From Pseudomonadales bacterium (GTDB taxonomy: Bacteria > Pseudomonadota > Gammaproteobacteria > Pseudomonadales > Azotimanducaceae), in contig JAKUTI010000002.1 of the NCBI GenBank assembly GCA_022448765.1, positions 1 to 35,876 on the forward strand: a stretch of DNA of 35,876 nt. The letters run 5' to 3'. Positions 16,458 to 24,324 of the stretch are shown here, piece by piece (within the stretch, counting starts at the first letter, position 1; every line of letters begins with the position of its first letter). Both the position numbers and the translations under genes were made by a program. Under the pieces are notes generated by a model. It was given only the letters and a program-made list of their open reading frames with translations. It did not search any database and was not told where the DNA came from.

Positions 16458-17639
16458 CTAGTCCTCCGGCGCTGACGACTGAAGCCGCTGTTCGGTCAAT
16501 TCCGCAAAAAAAGTCGCCCCGTAGACCGACGCTTCATCGTTAAAGTCGTAGCTCGGGTGGTGGACGGGGTGCCGTTCGACGCCGTCGCCATTGCCGATCA
16601 GAAGATAGCAGCCCGGAACTTGTTCGAGCATGAATGAGAAATCTTCCGAGCCGGTTCCGGGGGGTAAATTAACGTGGACGTTGTCTTTTCCTACAAGGTC
16701 CGTACAAACGGCGGCTGCAAACGCGGATTGTGCTTCATCATTTACAACCGGATGAAAAATGTCGCGAAATTCGAAGTTGACGCTAGCGCCATAACCCTTC
16801 GCGGTTGATTCAGCGAGCGCGCCCATCCGATCTTGAATATGAGACATCACGGCATTTGAGAATGTTCGAACGGTTCCCGAAAGGTGCGCACTTGCGGGAA
16901 TGACGTTGTAGGCGTCTCCGGCGTGAAACTGGGTGATTGAAACAACGGCCGCATCTCGCGGTCTGACATTTCGTGAAACGACGGATTGGAGCGCGTTAAC
17001 GACCTGGGCGCCCACGACGACTGGATCGACGCCATTTTCTGGATGAGCTCCATGCGCACCCACGCCGTCGATTCGAATGTCAAAAAATGCGCCAGCTGCT
17101 GCGACAACGCCCGCCGTTGCGGAAAACTGCCCAACGGGCAGCCCAGGGGCGTTGTGCATCGCAAAAATGCTGTCACAAGGGAACTGTTCGAATAGTCCGT
17201 CTTCGATCATGGCTCGGGCACCGCCAATACCCTCTTCGGCGGGTTGAAAAATGAAGTTGACCTGACCTCGAAAATTTCTGGTCTCTGCGAGGTAGCGCGC
17301 AGCTCCCAATAACATTGTGGTGTGGCCGTCGTGGCCGCAGGCGTGCATCTTCCCATCGTGGATTGAACGATGCTCGAAATCGTTGGACTCGTGCATGGGA
17401 AGGGCGTCCATGTCCGCTCGCAGTCCGATGGTTTCGGGATCATTCCCCACGCGTAAGACGCCGACGACGCCTGTCTTCCCGATCCCGCGATATACGTCTA
17501 GCCCAAATGACTCGAGTTTATTCGCGACGAAATCCGCTGTTCTCTGTTCCTCAAATCCAAGCTCCGGATGCGCATGGATGTCCCGCCGCCAGGATTTCAG
17601 GTCGTTCGCGTAGCTCGCGATGGTGTCTTTAATACTCAC
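16458..17639 (-). CDS. M20-family (M20D) metal-dependent amidohydrolase
   Basis: 393 residues. The sequence WRRDIHAHPELGFEEQRTA at the start and the metal-binding HACGHDGHTTMLLG, FIFQPAEEGIGGA, the dimerisation domain with GVGAHGAHPENGVDP, and the late PPGTGSEDFSFML plus HHPSYDFND are typical of hippurate hydrolase/N-acyl-amino-acid amidohydrolase type enzymes. Such enzymes cleave an amide bond of N-acyl amino acids; the substrate here is not determined. There is no signal peptide, so it is cytoplasmic. It starts with GTG at 17639 with a GAGAG-rich stretch upstream, 16 bases after the upstream hydrolase stop, suggesting one transcript with it. Confidence 0.92.
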   Translation of the reverse strand: MSIKDTIASYANDLKSWRRDIHAHPELGFEEQRTADFVANKLESFGLDVYRGIGKTGVVGVLRVGNDPETIGLRADMDALPMHESNDFEHRSIHDGKMHACGHDGHTTMLLGAARYLAETRNFRGQVNFIFQPAEEGIGGARAMIEDGLFEQFPCDSIFAMHNAPGLPVGQFSATAGVVAAAGAFFDIRIDGVGAHGAHPENGVDPVVVGAQVVNALQSVVSRNVRPRDAAVVSITQFHAGDAYNVIPASAHLSGTVRTFSNAVMSHIQDRMGALAESTAKGYGASVNFEFRDIFHPVVNDEAQSAFAAAVCTDLVGKDNVHVNLPPGTGSEDFSFMLEQVPGCYLLIGNGDGVERHPVHHPSYDFNDEASVYGATFFAELTEQRLQSSAPED

Positions 17640-17655
17640 GCACTCTCTCTCATAG

Positions 17656-18399
17656 CTATATATTGTCGGCGACCCAGCTGATCGACCAATTGTGCCCGAG
17701 GCGCCGACCTCGGTAGGTTTCGGGTAAACGAGTCACCAGGCTGCCCGGAATCTCCACAATTTGCGGATCGGTTGGCCAACCTTTGAAAGCGTTGTCGAGG
17801 GCTTGAATGGTACGCCACTGGGTCACCTCGATATTTGACGGCAGTACGCTCGGGAGCTCGTTATCGCAGCCGTTCCCGGTACCGGCCAAGGGCGCAGCGA
17901 CCGTGTGTATTTGGATCGGTATCTCTTGCTTCCAGTGCGCGATGAAACCAATGGCCATCAGTCCCCCATAGCTGTGGCCGATTATCTTAACGCTCTCAAT
18001 ATGGGTGTGGCTTGCGAGCACGGTTTCGAGCAAAAGGGCCATTTCGGCGCTTGCGTTGTTGGTGCATTGAAACGTATTCCACCGATGAAAGAACGCTAAC
18101 GTATTTTCGTCGTCCAGCGTTTGTAATGGGTAAACCCACTCATAACCCCTACTGCCAAACCCGTGTACGCCGATGAGCATTTTTCTTACTTGGGTCGTGC
18201 TCTGCTCCAAGGGATGCAGACCGGGATCTAGATTCATGAGTCGAAGTCCCGAAGCTTTGACCCCTGGACCGGAGTCGAGATCGGTGAGCCAAGGGTAATC
18301 GTCAGAAGCCAAGGAAAATCCGGCGAGGCAGGCGGCAACGAAAGTGCGGCAAAGCACTAGGAGAACATTGGCCTTTTGGGCGCGCTCGGTGCGGCTCAA
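17656..18399 (-). CDS. Exported alpha/beta hydrolase, substrate unknown
   Basis: 247 residues. A signal peptide-like N-terminus (RTERAQK, then VLLVLCRTFVAACLAGFSLA) suggests export. The fold is supported by the oxyanion segment MLIGVHGFGSRG (His79), the nucleophile elbow IIGHSYGGLMAI with Ser143, and a candidate catalytic His236 near the C-terminus (LGHNWSI); the acid residue is not clear. Start is a TTG at 18399 that overlaps the acyl-CoA dehydrogenase stop (TTGA). No ATG gives an adequate N-terminus. It could be a lipase, esterase or amidase; nothing more precise can be said. The tight overlap with a dehydrogenase and adjacency to an amidohydrolase suggests a shared uptake/degradation route for an acylated compound, which is inference. 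Confidence 0.75.
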   Translation of the reverse strand: MSRTERAQKANVLLVLCRTFVAACLAGFSLASDDYPWLTDLDSGPGVKASGLRLMNLDPGLHPLEQSTTQVRKMLIGVHGFGSRGYEWVYPLQTLDDENTLAFFHRWNTFQCTNNASAEMALLLETVLASHTHIESVKIIGHSYGGLMAIGFIAHWKQEIPIQIHTVAAPLAGTGNGCDNELPSVLPSNIEVTQWRTIQALDNAFKGWPTDPQIVEIPGSLVTRLPETYRGRRLGHNWSISWVADNI

Positions 18400-19553
18400 T
18401 CCGGGAGTCCCAGAACCCGCTTCGCGATAATATTGAGTTGCACTTCGTTGCTACCACCGGCGATTGAGCGGGCTTTCCCGGCGAGCCACGAACGGGTGAT
18501 TTCTTGTATTCCGGAGTCATCCGTCTCCCAACCAATCGATCCGGTGCCCAACATGGCCACCTGCATCTCAGATCTGGACTTCGCAAGGTTGGCTCCGTAA
18601 AACTTGAAAATCGAGGTCGCTGGTCCCGGTGTGCTCCCCTCGGACTCTTCGACGGTTCGACGCTGGGTCAGTCGGAATGCATGGGCATTGATGTCATGCG
18701 TCGCGATCTTGGCCCGCATCGAAGCGTCACTTATTTTTCCGTCGATTTCCCCAAGGCAAGCCTTGGCGAGTTCGTCCAGCGCGATCCCGACTTCACGATT
18801 GGTACCCGAGGTAAGGGCCAGCATGCCAGACCGTTCGTGTTGTAATAATCGCTTGGCGACGGTCCATCCCTTGTTAAGGTCGCCGACTAGATTTGTTTTT
18901 AGCGCGATAGCGTTGTCGAAAAACGTTTCACAAAAGGGGGACGCACCAGAAATAAGCTTAATCGGACGCACCGACACACCTGGTTGGTCCATGCTAAAAA
19001 GCACGAAGCTAATACCGTCATGTTTCGGGGCGCCCGGATTGGTGCGCACTAAACAAAATATCCAATCAGCAAATTGTGCGCCGGATGTCCAAATTTTCTG
19101 ACCATTGATGACGAAATGATCACCGTTATCCTCGGCTCGAGTTCGGAGCGACGCAAGGTCCGAACCAGAGCTTGGCTCCGAATAGCCCTGGCACCACCAG
19201 ACTGCACCCCGGGCGATGTTTGGAAGGTGAGCTAACTTTTGTTCTTCCGTTCCAAATTCCAAAAGGGTGGGGCCAATCATCGAGGTACCCATGCCGGCGA
19301 CTGGCGTTCTGGCACCGAGTCGGCGCATCTCGTCGAGAAAAACAACGTATTGGTCTTTGGAGAATCCAGCGCCGCCGTATTCCGTGGGCCAGGTGGGTAC
19401 GGTTAATCCCTCGCTGGCGGCACGCTGGATCCACGCTTGTTGATCGTCCGTCATTTGTACCTTTGTACCGCCACCAGGAACTTCGCCGGGGCCGAGACAG
19501 CTTTCGGGGCAGTTGTCCTTGATCCAACTTCTTATTTCCTGACGAAATGCCAT
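18396..19553 (-). CDS. Acyl-CoA dehydrogenase
   Basis: 385 residues with the acyl-CoA dehydrogenase plan: an N-terminal helical domain (FRQEIRSWIKDNCPES, PTWPTEYGGAGFSKDQ), the FAD-contacting WWCQGYSEPSSGSDLASL and IWTSGAQFADW in the beta domain, and a C-terminal helical domain ending SIAGGSNEVQLNIIAKRVLG. It oxidises a CoA thioester at the alpha-beta bond and passes electrons to ETF; chain or ring specificity is unknown. It resembles the FadE-like groups used in sterol, aromatic or branched acyl degradation as well as fatty acids. It is the first of four same-strand genes that interrupt trpE and trpG, 68 bases downstream of trpE. Confidence 0.92.
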   Translation of the reverse strand: MAFRQEIRSWIKDNCPESCLGPGEVPGGGTKVQMTDDQQAWIQRAASEGLTVPTWPTEYGGAGFSKDQYVVFLDEMRRLGARTPVAGMGTSMIGPTLLEFGTEEQKLAHLPNIARGAVWWCQGYSEPSSGSDLASLRTRAEDNGDHFVINGQKIWTSGAQFADWIFCLVRTNPGAPKHDGISFVLFSMDQPGVSVRPIKLISGASPFCETFFDNAIALKTNLVGDLNKGWTVAKRLLQHERSGMLALTSGTNREVGIALDELAKACLGEIDGKISDASMRAKIATHDINAHAFRLTQRRTVEESEGSTPGPATSIFKFYGANLAKSRSEMQVAMLGTGSIGWETDDSGIQEITRSWLAGKARSIAGGSNEVQLNIIAKRVLGLPD

Positions 19554-19621
19554 GATTTTCCCTCGGTTCCTCGAGAGATTAGCGCAGGTTTTTAGCGAAG
19601 CCTAGCGTCGGTGCGTTGTGG

Positions 19622-21109
19622 TTATTGGTCACCTTGGAAACCCCTTTCGACGTTTCTCACAGCTTGGAAGATAGCTCGACCTTTGTTCATGCTTTCTTTC
19701 CATTCAAGTCTCGGCACGGAATCGGCAACGATGCCACCACCCGCCTCAATGTAGAGCACGGCATCTTTGATAACGGCGGTTCGAATGGCAATGGCAGTGT
19801 CCATATTGCCGTTCCACGCGAGATAGCCAACCGCCCCGCCGTAAATACCGCGTTTGACAGGCTCCAATTCATCAATGATTTCCATGGCCCGGATCTTGGG
19901 TGCGCCAGAAAGCGTACCGACTGGCAGGGTTGCTCGAAGCACGTCCATCGCCGTTTTATTGGGGGCCAACTTTGCTTCCACTTGCGAGGAGATGTGCATT
20001 ACGTGTGAATAACGTTCAACGGCAAACTGCTCCGTGACTTCGACGGTTCCGATCTCGGCCACACGGCCGACATCGTTGCGCCCGAGGTCGATCAACATCA
20101 GGTGTTCGGCGATTTCTTTTGGATCTGCCAGCAATTCCTGTTCGAGCGCTAGGTCTTCCTCGTCTGAGTGACCTCGCCGGCGGGTTCCCGCTAATGGCCG
20201 ATTGACGATGCTGCCGTTTTCGACTCGTGCCAGGATTTCAGGGGACGAGCTAACAATATGAAAATCGTCCAAGTCCATGTAGTACATATAAGGAGACGGA
20301 TTTAGGCTGCGTAAGGCACGGTATAAATCTAGCGGAGCTGACTTGAAAGCGACCGACATGCGTTGTGCAAGGACGACCTGCATGACGTCGCCAGCACGCG
20401 TGTACTCGCGAATACGCTCGACTGCCCGCATGAAATTGTCCTGGCCGAAATCTGAATTGAAGTCCGTTTCTTCGGTTGGTACGTCGACGTTGACTCGAGG
20501 TATGACCGGTGTAGGAGAGTCCAACTTCGTCGCCAACGTATGGAGATGTTCGACCGCTCGTTCGTATGCGTTCGGCTCCGTTGGATCAGCCAAACTGATT
20601 AACTGCAGGCGACTCGAAACGTTGTCATATACGGCAAGGTCGTTGGAAACCATCAGGAGAATGTCTGGAGTACCAAGTGGATCCGGCGGGGTAGATGCCT
20701 GCAGCCGGCGTTCCACGTATCGGACAGTGTCGTAGCCAAAGTAGCCGACTAACCCTCCGTAGAATCGGGGCAGCCCGGACACCGTGGGTACTCGGAATCC
20801 GGCTTGGTACGTCTCGATGAACGAGAGTGGATCATCGGTATCGACTTCCTCGACGACCTCGCCATCCGTTGTCACCGTTAGTTGGTTTCCAGAAACCCGA
20901 ATTATGGTGCTTGATGGCAATCCCACGATCGAATACCGGCCCCATTTTTCTCCTCCTTGGGCGGCGGATTCGAGTAGGTAACTGAACGGACCGTTCGCGA
21001 GTTTCAGGTAAACAGAAAGCGGAGTTTCAAGATCTGCGATGACGTCGTGTACGACCGGGATGCGGTTGTACCCATCATCAGCGTACGCGCTGAATTCCTG
21101 GGTGTTCAC
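19622..21109 (-). CDS. trpE: Anthranilate synthase component I
   Basis: 495 residues. It makes anthranilate from chorismate with ammonia from TrpG. The feedback-site motif LLES (45-48) and the chorismate-binding domain with EILARVENGSIVNRPLAGTR, LMLIDLGRNDVGRV, and TLPVGTLSGAPKIRAMEI are intact. The start is GTG and overlaps the gph stop by four bases (GTGA). The next genes downstream are not trpG but an acyl-CoA dehydrogenase set, so trpE and trpGDC must be expressed as two units or by long read-through. Confidence 0.95.
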   Translation of the reverse strand: MNTQEFSAYADDGYNRIPVVHDVIADLETPLSVYLKLANGPFSYLLESAAQGGEKWGRYSIVGLPSSTIIRVSGNQLTVTTDGEVVEEVDTDDPLSFIETYQAGFRVPTVSGLPRFYGGLVGYFGYDTVRYVERRLQASTPPDPLGTPDILLMVSNDLAVYDNVSSRLQLISLADPTEPNAYERAVEHLHTLATKLDSPTPVIPRVNVDVPTEETDFNSDFGQDNFMRAVERIREYTRAGDVMQVVLAQRMSVAFKSAPLDLYRALRSLNPSPYMYYMDLDDFHIVSSSPEILARVENGSIVNRPLAGTRRRGHSDEEDLALEQELLADPKEIAEHLMLIDLGRNDVGRVAEIGTVEVTEQFAVERYSHVMHISSQVEAKLAPNKTAMDVLRATLPVGTLSGAPKIRAMEIIDELEPVKRGIYGGAVGYLAWNGNMDTAIAIRTAVIKDAVLYIEAGGGIVADSVPRLEWKESMNKGRAIFQAVRNVERGFQGDQ

Positions 21110-21771
21110 GAGAAACGTTCTTCTCTTAAAAGATCCGCCAGTGAATCGATGATCGAATCCGCGCCAAGCTCCTCGAGATTTGCCCCATGGTTATACCCAT
21201 CTCTGACGCAGACAACGTCACAACCAGCCGCACGAGCACACCCGACGTCTGTTGCCGAATCACCGACAAAGAGTGTCTCCGAAGGAACGGTATCAAGTTC
21301 GTTACAAGCATAGAGAGCCGGTTCGGGGCCTGGTTTGCGAACCTGCAACGAATCACCGCCAACGATGACGTTGAAATATTGCTCGAGGTCCATTTGCTCG
21401 AGCAATATTCGCGTGAGATGAATAGCTTTGTTGGTCACTACCCCAAGTTTAGAGCCGCCGGATCGAAGTGTCTGGAGTGTTTTTAATGCATTGGGATAAG
21501 CAATACTTTTATCCGCAATATGAGCTGCGTAGTGATCCAGGAATAACCGATGGATGCACTCAAGAAGATCGTCTTTGGTATTGCTGCGGCGAACGTGTTT
21601 CAGTGCCTGTTCGATCATGACCTGAGCGCCATGTCCCACCCACTGTCTTGTTTCTGCTTCATTGACGCCCGGATGCCCGGATTTTCGGAGTGCGTAATTA
21701 AGGGCGGTACTTAAGTCGGGAGCCGTATCCACCAGAGTGCCGTCCAGATCAAAAAGATAAGCCTGATACAC
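21106..21771 (-). CDS. gph: Phosphoglycolate phosphatase
   Basis: 221 residues from the GTG at 21771. An upstream in-frame ATG at 21876 would run far into rpe, whose stop is 13 bases before the chosen start; AGG of AAAGGCAG lies upstream. A HAD-superfamily phosphatase: FDLDGTLVDTAPDL carries the nucleophile Asp and the acid Asp, TNKA is the second motif, and KPGPEP and VGDSATDV complete it. Gph removes 2-phosphoglycolate, a toxic by-product. It sits in the common rpe-gph-trpE order. Confidence 0.93.
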   Translation of the reverse strand: MYQAYLFDLDGTLVDTAPDLSTALNYALRKSGHPGVNEAETRQWVGHGAQVMIEQALKHVRRSNTKDDLLECIHRLFLDHYAAHIADKSIAYPNALKTLQTLRSGGSKLGVVTNKAIHLTRILLEQMDLEQYFNVIVGGDSLQVRKPGPEPALYACNELDTVPSETLFVGDSATDVGCARAAGCDVVCVRDGYNHGANLEELGADSIIDSLADLLREERFS

Positions 21772-21784
21772 GTAGGGCTGCCTT

Positions 21785-22447
21785 TTAGGCGTTAAGAGCG
21801 CTGCGCATAGCAGAAATAGTTTCACCGTAATTGGGACTACCGAAGATGGCCGATCCAGCGACGAACATGTCTGCACCTGCTTCTTTCGCGGCCCGAATGT
21901 TGTCCACTTTGATTCCGCCGTCTATTTCAAGGCGAACCTCGCGATTGTGGTCGTTTAATCGCGAGCGGATGGCGCGAACTTTCTCAAGGCTTGCCGGGAT
22001 GAACGTTTGACCTCCGAAACCCGGGTTGACCGACATGACCAGAACAAGATCAATTTCGTCCAATAAGGCGTCCAAAACGCCGACAGAGGTTCCTGGGTTT
22101 AAAACGAGTCCCGCTTTGACGCCGGCTCCACGAATAAGACCCAGCGAAGCGTGGGGATGTTCGGTGGCTTCAGGGTGAATTGATATATATGTTGCCCCAG
22201 CGTCGGCAAACTCCTTAATTAGCCGATCGACGGGTTTTACCATCAGATGGACGTCGATAGGGCGGTCGATCCCGTGATCACGAAGTGCTCTGAGGACAAT
22301 GGGTCCGATGGTTAGATTGGGCACGTAGTGATTGTCCATTACGTCGAAATGAATGACGTCGGCTCCCGCCTGAATAACAGCATCTACTTCTTCCCCTAGG
22401 CGGGCAAAGTTTGCTGAAAGTATTGAAGGCGCGATGAGGTCATTCAT
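21785..22447 (-). CDS. rpe: Ribulose-phosphate 3-epimerase
   Basis: 220 residues. It interconverts ribulose 5-phosphate and xylulose 5-phosphate in the pentose phosphate pathway. IAPSILSANFARLGEE, the metal ligands H33/D35 in VIHFDVMDNHYVPN, DVHLMV with H67, MSVNPGFGGQ, and LEIDGGI are all in place. ATG start. It is placed 57 bases after murU and 13 bases before gph, all on the minus strand. Confidence 0.96.
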   Translation of the reverse strand: MNDLIAPSILSANFARLGEEVDAVIQAGADVIHFDVMDNHYVPNLTIGPIVLRALRDHGIDRPIDVHLMVKPVDRLIKEFADAGATYISIHPEATEHPHASLGLIRGAGVKAGLVLNPGTSVGVLDALLDEIDLVLVMSVNPGFGGQTFIPASLEKVRAIRSRLNDHNREVRLEIDGGIKVDNIRAAKEAGADMFVAGSAIFGSPNYGETISAMRSALNA

Positions 22448-22504
22448 AGAACAGATTCTACAGTACGGGCCTTCAATCCGGTTGGCTGGAGCTGACCTCT
22501 CTTG

Positions 22505-23164
22505 TCAGAGATAAAGACGTCGGACGGCTTTTAGTTGATCGTGGGAGCCGATGTCGAACCATGTGCCCTCGTAAACTTCTCCCGTTATTTCATTGTGGCT
22601 TAATCGTTTGAAATAGAGATCTTGGGTAATAGAGAAGACATCGTCGGGTGCATGGCTGAGTATTTCTTCAGTCAGGACACCGATACCGCAAAAAACAAGA
22701 TCGTTATTTTCGCCGCGTCGCACTAGGTTATCCTCAAGACAGAAATCGCCCAATTCACGGTGGTTGGGCTTCGGGGTCAACACAAGGTGCGTAGTCGCTG
22801 GGGGCCTTTGAATCAGCCGTTTAAATGGATAATTCGTCCAGATGTCTCCATTGAGTACTATGAAGGGCCCCGGCAATAAGTGAGGAAGGGCGTTCACAAT
22901 CGCGCCGCCGGTTCCCAAGAGTTCTTCTTCGTGACAATACGTGATGTGAACGCCGAGATCGGCCCCGCGGCCCAATTTGTTTTCGATTTGCGCGCCCAGG
23001 TGGTGGAGATTGATGACGATTTCACTGATTCCAGCATGCCGTAACCACCGGATCTGGTGGACGATCAGCGGCTCGCTCGCAATTGGAATCATGGGTTTGG
23101 GCATGGTTTCGGTTAAGGGTCGTAAGCGTTTACCGTGGCCTGCGGCTAAGATCATTGCTTTCAT
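22505..23164 (-). CDS. murU: N-acetylmuramate alpha-1-phosphate uridylyltransferase
   Basis: 219 residues of the NTP-transferase type, beginning MKAMILAAGHGKRLRPLTET followed by MPKPMIPIA (nucleotide-binding loop and conserved Lys), with GTGGAIVNALP and VLNGDIWTNYP later. The position right behind an AmgK-like kinase identifies it as MurU, which makes UDP-MurNAc from MurNAc-1-phosphate in the cell-wall recycling route that bypasses MurA and fosfomycin. It overlaps the kinase stop by four bases (ATGA). A generic sugar-nucleotide transferase is the alternative, less likely from context. Confidence 0.88.
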   Translation of the reverse strand: MKAMILAAGHGKRLRPLTETMPKPMIPIASEPLIVHQIRWLRHAGISEIVINLHHLGAQIENKLGRGADLGVHITYCHEEELLGTGGAIVNALPHLLPGPFIVLNGDIWTNYPFKRLIQRPPATTHLVLTPKPNHRELGDFCLEDNLVRRGENNDLVFCGIGVLTEEILSHAPDDVFSITQDLYFKRLSHNEITGEVYEGTWFDIGSHDQLKAVRRLYL

Positions 23165-24147
23165 TGAAGTCGCTCAACCGCGTTCCGGATAGGTGGGAGG
23201 GCAGTGCTGGTTAACCACTCGGCGCAAGCTACCAACTCCTGATGTTTCGTCATTAGTTCGCATGTCCGAACCATAACGGGCACGATGTTTTTGAGGTGAC
23301 TTGCTCGGCCTTGCTGCAACTTGAGACGACTAAAGATACCCACGGCTTTTAGTTGCCGTTGTACGGCAGTGATTTCTAACGCCCGTGTAAAGCCCTCATC
23401 CTTATCGTCCGAATAAACCCCCGCCTCGCGCGCTAACTGAAGATATCGTGTTATCGCCGTGGCAACGGTCTTGTCAGAAAACTGGTGGTAACAGTCATAG
23501 AGTATGGAGGCCAGGTCGTAGGAAATTGGGCCTACAAGGGCATCTTGAAAGTCGACAGCGCCGAGCGAACCATCGAGCTTGATCAGTAGGTTCCGACAAT
23601 GAAAATCACGGTGAATCGTGACTTTCGGTTGAGCATTACAGGCGTGTACGAGGAAATCGATAATGTCGTCGAAGAAAGGTGTAGCTACACCAATAAGTTC
23701 TTGAAGTACCCACTTCCGAAATATCCCGAGCTCTGCAGCAAGCCGGTCCACGGTGTAATTCGGAATAATCGATTCTGAGACACCCTGAATTCTGACCAAC
23801 ATGGTAATTGCGAGACCAAGGACTTCATCGTCGCGACCAAGCCCGTACGCTTGTTCCAGCAATCGGTTACCAAAGTCTTCAACCAATAGGAATCCTTGCT
23901 CGAGGTTACTTGCTAGGACTTCCGGAACGCACACCCCGGCACGGCGAAAACAATCGGATAAAGCAACGAACTGGTGGTTATTCTCCGTATCGGGTGGCGC
24001 GTCCATGACGATCACCGACCGCTCTTCAAAGGTTGTGCGATAAAACCGACGTGCACTTGCTTCAATCGGTAATGGCTCCAACTTGTCGTGGGTGCCAGTA
24101 ATACTACTGACCCACTGATCGAGGGCTTTAGCGCGGGTGTTTTTCAC
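23161..24147 (-). CDS. amgK: N-acetylmuramate/N-acetylglucosamine anomeric kinase
   Basis: 328 residues of the aminoglycoside phosphotransferase (APH) fold. The catalytic loop VTIHRDFHCRNLLI has D181 and N186, and the metal Asp199 is in AVDFQDALVGPISYD. AmgK phosphorylates MurNAc (and GlcNAc) at C1, feeding MurU. The gene is divergent from lptD, an arrangement also found in Pseudomonas. It starts with GTG at 24147; a promoter candidate lies upstream on the minus strand. Confidence 0.88.
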   Translation of the reverse strand: MKNTRAKALDQWVSSITGTHDKLEPLPIEASARRFYRTTFEERSVIVMDAPPDTENNHQFVALSDCFRRAGVCVPEVLASNLEQGFLLVEDFGNRLLEQAYGLGRDDEVLGLAITMLVRIQGVSESIIPNYTVDRLAAELGIFRKWVLQELIGVATPFFDDIIDFLVHACNAQPKVTIHRDFHCRNLLIKLDGSLGAVDFQDALVGPISYDLASILYDCYHQFSDKTVATAITRYLQLAREAGVYSDDKDEGFTRALEITAVQRQLKAVGIFSRLKLQQGRASHLKNIVPVMVRTCELMTKHQELVACAEWLTSTALPPIRNAVERLQ

Positions 24148-24200
24148 TTTGGGCTGATGTCACGGATGTTCGCCCGTCCTGTTCCGGCGACTGCAAATTT

Positions 24201-24228
24201 AATATAGTCGTCGCGCGTTGGAATGCAA
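24201..24228 (-). promoter_or_regulatory. Candidate promoter for amgK-murU
   Basis: On the minus strand TTGCAT (24223-24228) and TATATT (24201-24206) are separated by 16 bases, a fair match to sigma-70 -35/-10 elements (3/6 and 5/6). It lies 54 bases upstream of the amgK start in the divergent gap with lptD. No experimental support; the lptD promoter was not identified. Confidence 0.4.
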
Positions 24229-24324
24229 AGCGAAGTGCACCGGTCGTACAGGTAAACTAGCAATACCGCGTGGATGTGCTAAAGACTAATCCAAAGCGTC
24301 GCTGCAGCTAGAGGCCACATCAAT

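Noticed and set aside
15383..19553. Cargo as a mobile element with its own integrase or transposase
   Set aside because: All four genes are metabolic or glycan enzymes; no recombinase, tRNA target or flanking direct repeats were seen.
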